Source: an uncultured Oscillospiraceae bacterium (GTDB lineage Bacteria > Bacillota > Clostridia > Oscillospirales > Acutalibacteraceae). From it: a stretch of DNA of 26,259 bases. Every line of letters starts with the position of its first letter. The first letter of the stretch is position 1. Made by a program: the position numbers and the translations under genes. The DNA lies in NCBI GenBank assembly GCA_902478455.1, contig CABSLJ010000009.1, positions 1 to 26,259 on the forward strand. Direction: 5' to 3'. Shown piece after piece: positions 22,830 through 26,259 of this stretch. The notes under the pieces were generated by a model. That model saw only the letters and a list, made by a program, of their open reading frames with translations, was not told the DNA's origin and made no database searches.

Positions 22830-23825
<996 letters not shown>

Positions 23826-23886
23826 AGTGATTACCTCCCGGCCGCTGTGCGGCGAATATAAGATATCTATGAGATGAAGCGGGGCA

Positions 23887-24387
23887 TTACCCCTGCATTT
23901 TTTTGGCGGTCTGCGCGCCCTTCTCGATGGCTACCATGCCGGTGCGCACGATTTCTCTGATGGAATAGGGGCGCAGCAGGCTTACAAGCGTCTCTGTGCG
24001 CTCGAGAGTGTCGGTAAACTCCAGCGTCAACGAGGCGGGCGAGACGTCGACGATTCTGGCCTGCATCAGCTCGGCGATCTTCATGATCTCCGCCCGCTGG
24101 GCGGTGTTGCAGCCGACCTTCACAAGGGAAAGCTCTCGGCTGATGAATTCGTCCGGCTTCAAAGTCTTGACCTTGATCACCGGGATCACCTTGTTGAGCT
24201 GCTTTTCCACCTGCTCAACGATGTACTCGTCCCCGTCGACAACAATGGTCATGCGGGAAATCCTTGGGTCCTCGGTGACGCCCACCGCGAGGCTGTCGAT
24301 GTTGAAACCCCGCCTGGAAAACAGGCCGGACACCTTGGACAGCACGCCCGCGTGGTTCTCCACCAGAACCGAAAGGGTGTATTTCAT
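23887..24387 (-). CDS. ilvN: Acetolactate synthase small (regulatory) subunit
   Basis: This 166-residue regulatory subunit has an N-terminal ACT domain (residues 2-75: LSVLVENHAGVLSKVSGLFSRRGFNIDSLAVG, with Asn11 and the glycine turn for valine binding). The C-terminal ferredoxin-like domain spans 82-158 (ELSLVKVGCNTAQRAEIMKI, then SLTLEFTDTLERTETLVSLL). It activates the catalytic subunit and mediates valine feedback; that is known of the family. The length matches the IlvH/IlvN class of about 160-170 residues. AAGGGGGGAG precedes the ATG. It starts 19 bases after the ilvB stop, consistent with a stable two-subunit enzyme made from one message. The symbol ilvH is equally used. Confidence 0.96.
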   Translation of the reverse strand: MKYTLSVLVENHAGVLSKVSGLFSRRGFNIDSLAVGVTEDPRISRMTIVVDGDEYIVEQVEKQLNKVIPVIKVKTLKPDEFISRELSLVKVGCNTAQRAEIMKIAELMQARIVDVSPASLTLEFTDTLERTETLVSLLRPYSIREIVRTGMVAIEKGAQTAKKMQG

Positions 24388-24406
24388 CCTGTCTCTCCCC
24401 CCTTCT

Positions 24407-26026
24407 CTAAATGGACGGATTGAGCGGGCTGACGTCGCACAGCAGCAACGCCGGCCCCGGCCGGTCGAGGAGCCTGCGGGCTTCCGCTTGGGCCTCCTCG
24501 TTGGAATGAACCATTTTCGCCGGAATGCCGTAGGCCTCGGCGATTTTCAGCAGATCAAAGTTTACATCGAGCAGCGTGGCGGCGTAGCGTCCGCCGTAGA
24601 GCTTATCCTGCAGCTCGCGCACCATGCCCAGACGGGTGTTGCGCATGACGATGAGTTTTACGTCGATCTGGTTCTGGGCGATGGTCCCCAGCTCGCACAT
24701 GCTCATCTGGAAAGAGCCGTCGCCGCACACGGCGACGACCGTCCGCCCCGGCTTTGCGAGCTTGGCTCCCAGCGCGGCGGGGATGGAATAGCCCATGGTG
24801 CCCAGGCCCCCGGAGGTTAAGAACACGCCGTTTTTCGTCTTGAAATTGTTGGCCGACCAAATCTGGTTCTGGCCGACGTCGGCCACCAGAATGCTCTTGG
24901 ACGGCAGCATGGCCGAAAAGCTGCGCATAAAGGACCTGGGTTCGACGAAGCCCTCAAAGGAGACGGGCGTCCTGCGGGGCTCGTTCCGCCATTCGGCGAT
25001 CTGCTCCTCCCATGGAGCGGGAATGTGATATCCTGTCTTTTCGGCCAGCTGGCCTAGCACCAGGCGGACGTCTCCGACGATAGGGATATGCGCCTTCATA
25101 TTTTTGCCGATTTCCGCCGGGTCGACGTCGATGTGGATCACCCTGGCTTTCTCGGCGATTTGCCCCGGTTCGGCGACCGCGCGGTCGCCCACGCGCGCCC
25201 CGCAGAGGATGAGGAGGTCGGCGTCGTGGATGGCGCGGTTGGCCGGCCTGACGCCGTAGGTGCCGAGCATGCCGAGGTAGAGCGGATGGTCAGGTGACAG
25301 CGCGCCGATGCCCATCATGGTGGAGACCACCGGTATGCCCGTCTTTTCGGCAAAGGCGCACAGCTCCTTTTTCGCTCCGGCGGAAAGGATGCCGCCTCCC
25401 GCGCAGATCACCGGGCGGCTGGATTCGGAAACCGCCTCCACCGCCCGCTTGATCTGCAGCGCATGGCCCTGGGTGCGCGGCTTGTATCCGATGATATCCG
25501 CCTTTTCCGGATAGGCAAACTCCTGAACGGAAGCAAGCTGGACGTCGACCGGGATATCGATGAGCACCGGACCCGGCCGGCCGGTGGAGGCGATGTGGAA
25601 GGCCTCCTTGAAGACGCGGGCGAGGTCGCGCGCATCCTTGACCAGATAGCTGCATTTTGTGAAGGGCTCGCACGCGCCGGTGATGTCCGCCTCCTGGAAG
25701 ACGTCGCGCCCCAGCAGGTCGCTTCGCACCTGGCCGGTGACGGCCACCAGCGGAATGGAATCCATATAGGCGGTGGCGAGTCCCGTGATGAGGTTGGTCG
25801 CCCCGGGACCCGAAGTGGCCACGCAGACGCCCACCCTGCCGGAAGCGCGGGCGTAGCCGCTCGCGGCGTGGCCGGCGTTCTGTTCTTCCCGCACCAGGAT
25901 GTGGCGCAGAGAGGAGGCGTACAGCGCGTCGTAGAAGGGGCAGATGGCCGCGCCCGGATAGCCGAATACGACCGATACGCCCTCTTGCTCCAAGCATTTC
26001 ACCATGATTTGCGCACCGGTAATCAT
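24407..26026 (-). CDS. ilvB: Acetolactate synthase large (catalytic) subunit
   Basis: This 539-residue ThDP- and FAD-dependent enzyme condenses pyruvate with pyruvate or 2-oxobutyrate, the first common step of branched-chain amino acid synthesis. The ThDP-activating Glu48 lies in LVREEQNAGHAASGYAR. The central FAD domain holds GMLGTYGVRPANRAIHDADLL. The C-terminal ThDP motif runs GDGSFQMSMCEL to MRN (435-463). The anabolic block QDKLYGGRY is present. The ATG at 26026 has AAAGGAGG upstream; the in-frame extension to 26074 lacks a site and is rejected. At about 539 residues it is slightly short of the 550-600 typical for the anabolic enzyme, but all motifs are there. It is the first gene of the ilv operon. 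Confidence 0.95.
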   Translation of the reverse strand: MITGAQIMVKCLEQEGVSVVFGYPGAAICPFYDALYASSLRHILVREEQNAGHAASGYARASGRVGVCVATSGPGATNLITGLATAYMDSIPLVAVTGQVRSDLLGRDVFQEADITGACEPFTKCSYLVKDARDLARVFKEAFHIASTGRPGPVLIDIPVDVQLASVQEFAYPEKADIIGYKPRTQGHALQIKRAVEAVSESSRPVICAGGGILSAGAKKELCAFAEKTGIPVVSTMMGIGALSPDHPLYLGMLGTYGVRPANRAIHDADLLILCGARVGDRAVAEPGQIAEKARVIHIDVDPAEIGKNMKAHIPIVGDVRLVLGQLAEKTGYHIPAPWEEQIAEWRNEPRRTPVSFEGFVEPRSFMRSFSAMLPSKSILVADVGQNQIWSANNFKTKNGVFLTSGGLGTMGYSIPAALGAKLAKPGRTVVAVCGDGSFQMSMCELGTIAQNQIDVKLIVMRNTRLGMVRELQDKLYGGRYAATLLDVNFDLLKIAEAYGIPAKMVHSNEEAQAEARRLLDRPGPALLLCDVSPLNPSI

Positions 26027-26206
26027 AACCGCGCCTCCTTTCTCAGCTTCAAACCTTTTAAATGAATTGATCAATAAAAAACTTGCAAGAGCCGGGTAAA
26101 AAAAGAACTTTCAAGCAAAACTTGACGCCCGCTTTGCAGGGAACCAGAGATTCGCGGGCAAAAACAGGGCTTTGGGAAGCTCCCCACTGATATTTTTCTT
26201 ATTATA
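26027..26206 (-). promoter_or_regulatory. Leader and -10 element of the ilvBNC operon (promoter cut by contig end)
   Basis: A perfect TATAAT on the - strand is at 26201-26206; the -35 would lie in or beyond the adapter at 26215. The leader of about 170 bases has no ATG and no T-box AGGGTGGNACC motif. It holds a 6-bp stem GCCCGC/GCGGGC (26127-26132, 26154-26159). It also holds an imperfect CTTGAAAG/CTTGCAAG pairing, followed by TTTTTTATT, that could be a weak terminator. Attenuation is possible but not shown. Confidence 0.45.
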
Positions 26207-26214
26207 GTAAACCT

Positions 26215-26259
26215 CTGTCTCTTATACACATCTCCGAGCCCACGAGACCGTACTAGATC
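26215..26259. other. Nextera adapter, i7 index and start of P7 (not genomic)
   Basis: 26215-26233 is the Tn5 mosaic end in reverse complement. 26234-26248 (CCGAGCCCACGAGAC) is the rest of the Nextera read-2 adapter. 26249-26256 (CGTACTAG) matches the i7 index usually labelled N702, and ATC begins the P7 sequence. Genomic sequence ends at 26214. Confidence 0.97.

Overview
The window looks like the chromosome of a GC-rich, low-G+C-phylum-derived anaerobe. The best guess is a class Clostridia (Oscillospirales/Christensenellales-like) gut bacterium from a shotgun or isolate assembly. Supporting signs are strong AGGAGG-type ribosome binding sites, sigma-A promoters sitting in AT-rich islands, a polymerase I with a degenerate proofreading domain, a YwlE-type arginine phosphatase, DegV, YtcJ and DUF2804 proteins, and GTP-type PEP carboxykinase. 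Taxonomy is inference only. Both ends of the window are untrimmed Illumina Nextera (Tn5) adapter: bases 1-25 and 26215-26259 are not genomic, so the contig is artificially terminated inside aroC and inside the ilvB promoter.

Layout. 27-2551 (+): end of aroC, then pheA (ATGA overlap) and a cytidine-deaminase-like gene; this is chorismate to phenylalanine synthesis plus a nucleoside deaminase. 2722-2952 (-): small acidic Ser-rich lipoprotein. 3407-4783 (-): ROK-like kinase with an extra N-terminal region. 4966-6680 (-): small DUF6809-like protein and an AzgA-type purine permease, behind one promoter with a striking dyad at the start site. 6857-7387 (+): strong promoter, long structured leader and an orphan lipoprotein. 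7480-9243 (-): pckG. 9439-14640 (-): probable operon polA-ywlE-rimI-PPC-domain gene-tsaD. 14990-16990 (+): dus and degV. 17074-22572 (-): YtcJ amidohydrolase, Sfp-type phosphopantetheinyl transferase, mnmA, zinc-ribbon membrane protein, DUF2804 protein. 22830-26026 (-): ilvB-ilvN-ilvC branched-chain amino acid operon.

How it fits together. This is mainly core metabolism and housekeeping: aromatic and branched-chain amino acid synthesis, gluconeogenesis or anaplerosis (PEPCK), purine uptake, DNA repair and replication (Pol I), and tRNA modification (TsaD t6A, MnmA s2U34, Dus dihydrouridine). Convergent gene pairs are separated by clean bidirectional terminators (2671, 7430, 17002). I see no tRNA or rRNA genes, CRISPR array, insertion sequence, prophage or defence cassette. 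I do not see an obvious new multi-gene system. The observations most worth a second look are regulatory: two tandem terminator-like hairpins in the polA leader, the start-site dyad in front of the purine permease operon, the unexplained leader at 6886-7036, and the dyad plus competing hairpins in front of the DUF2804 gene.
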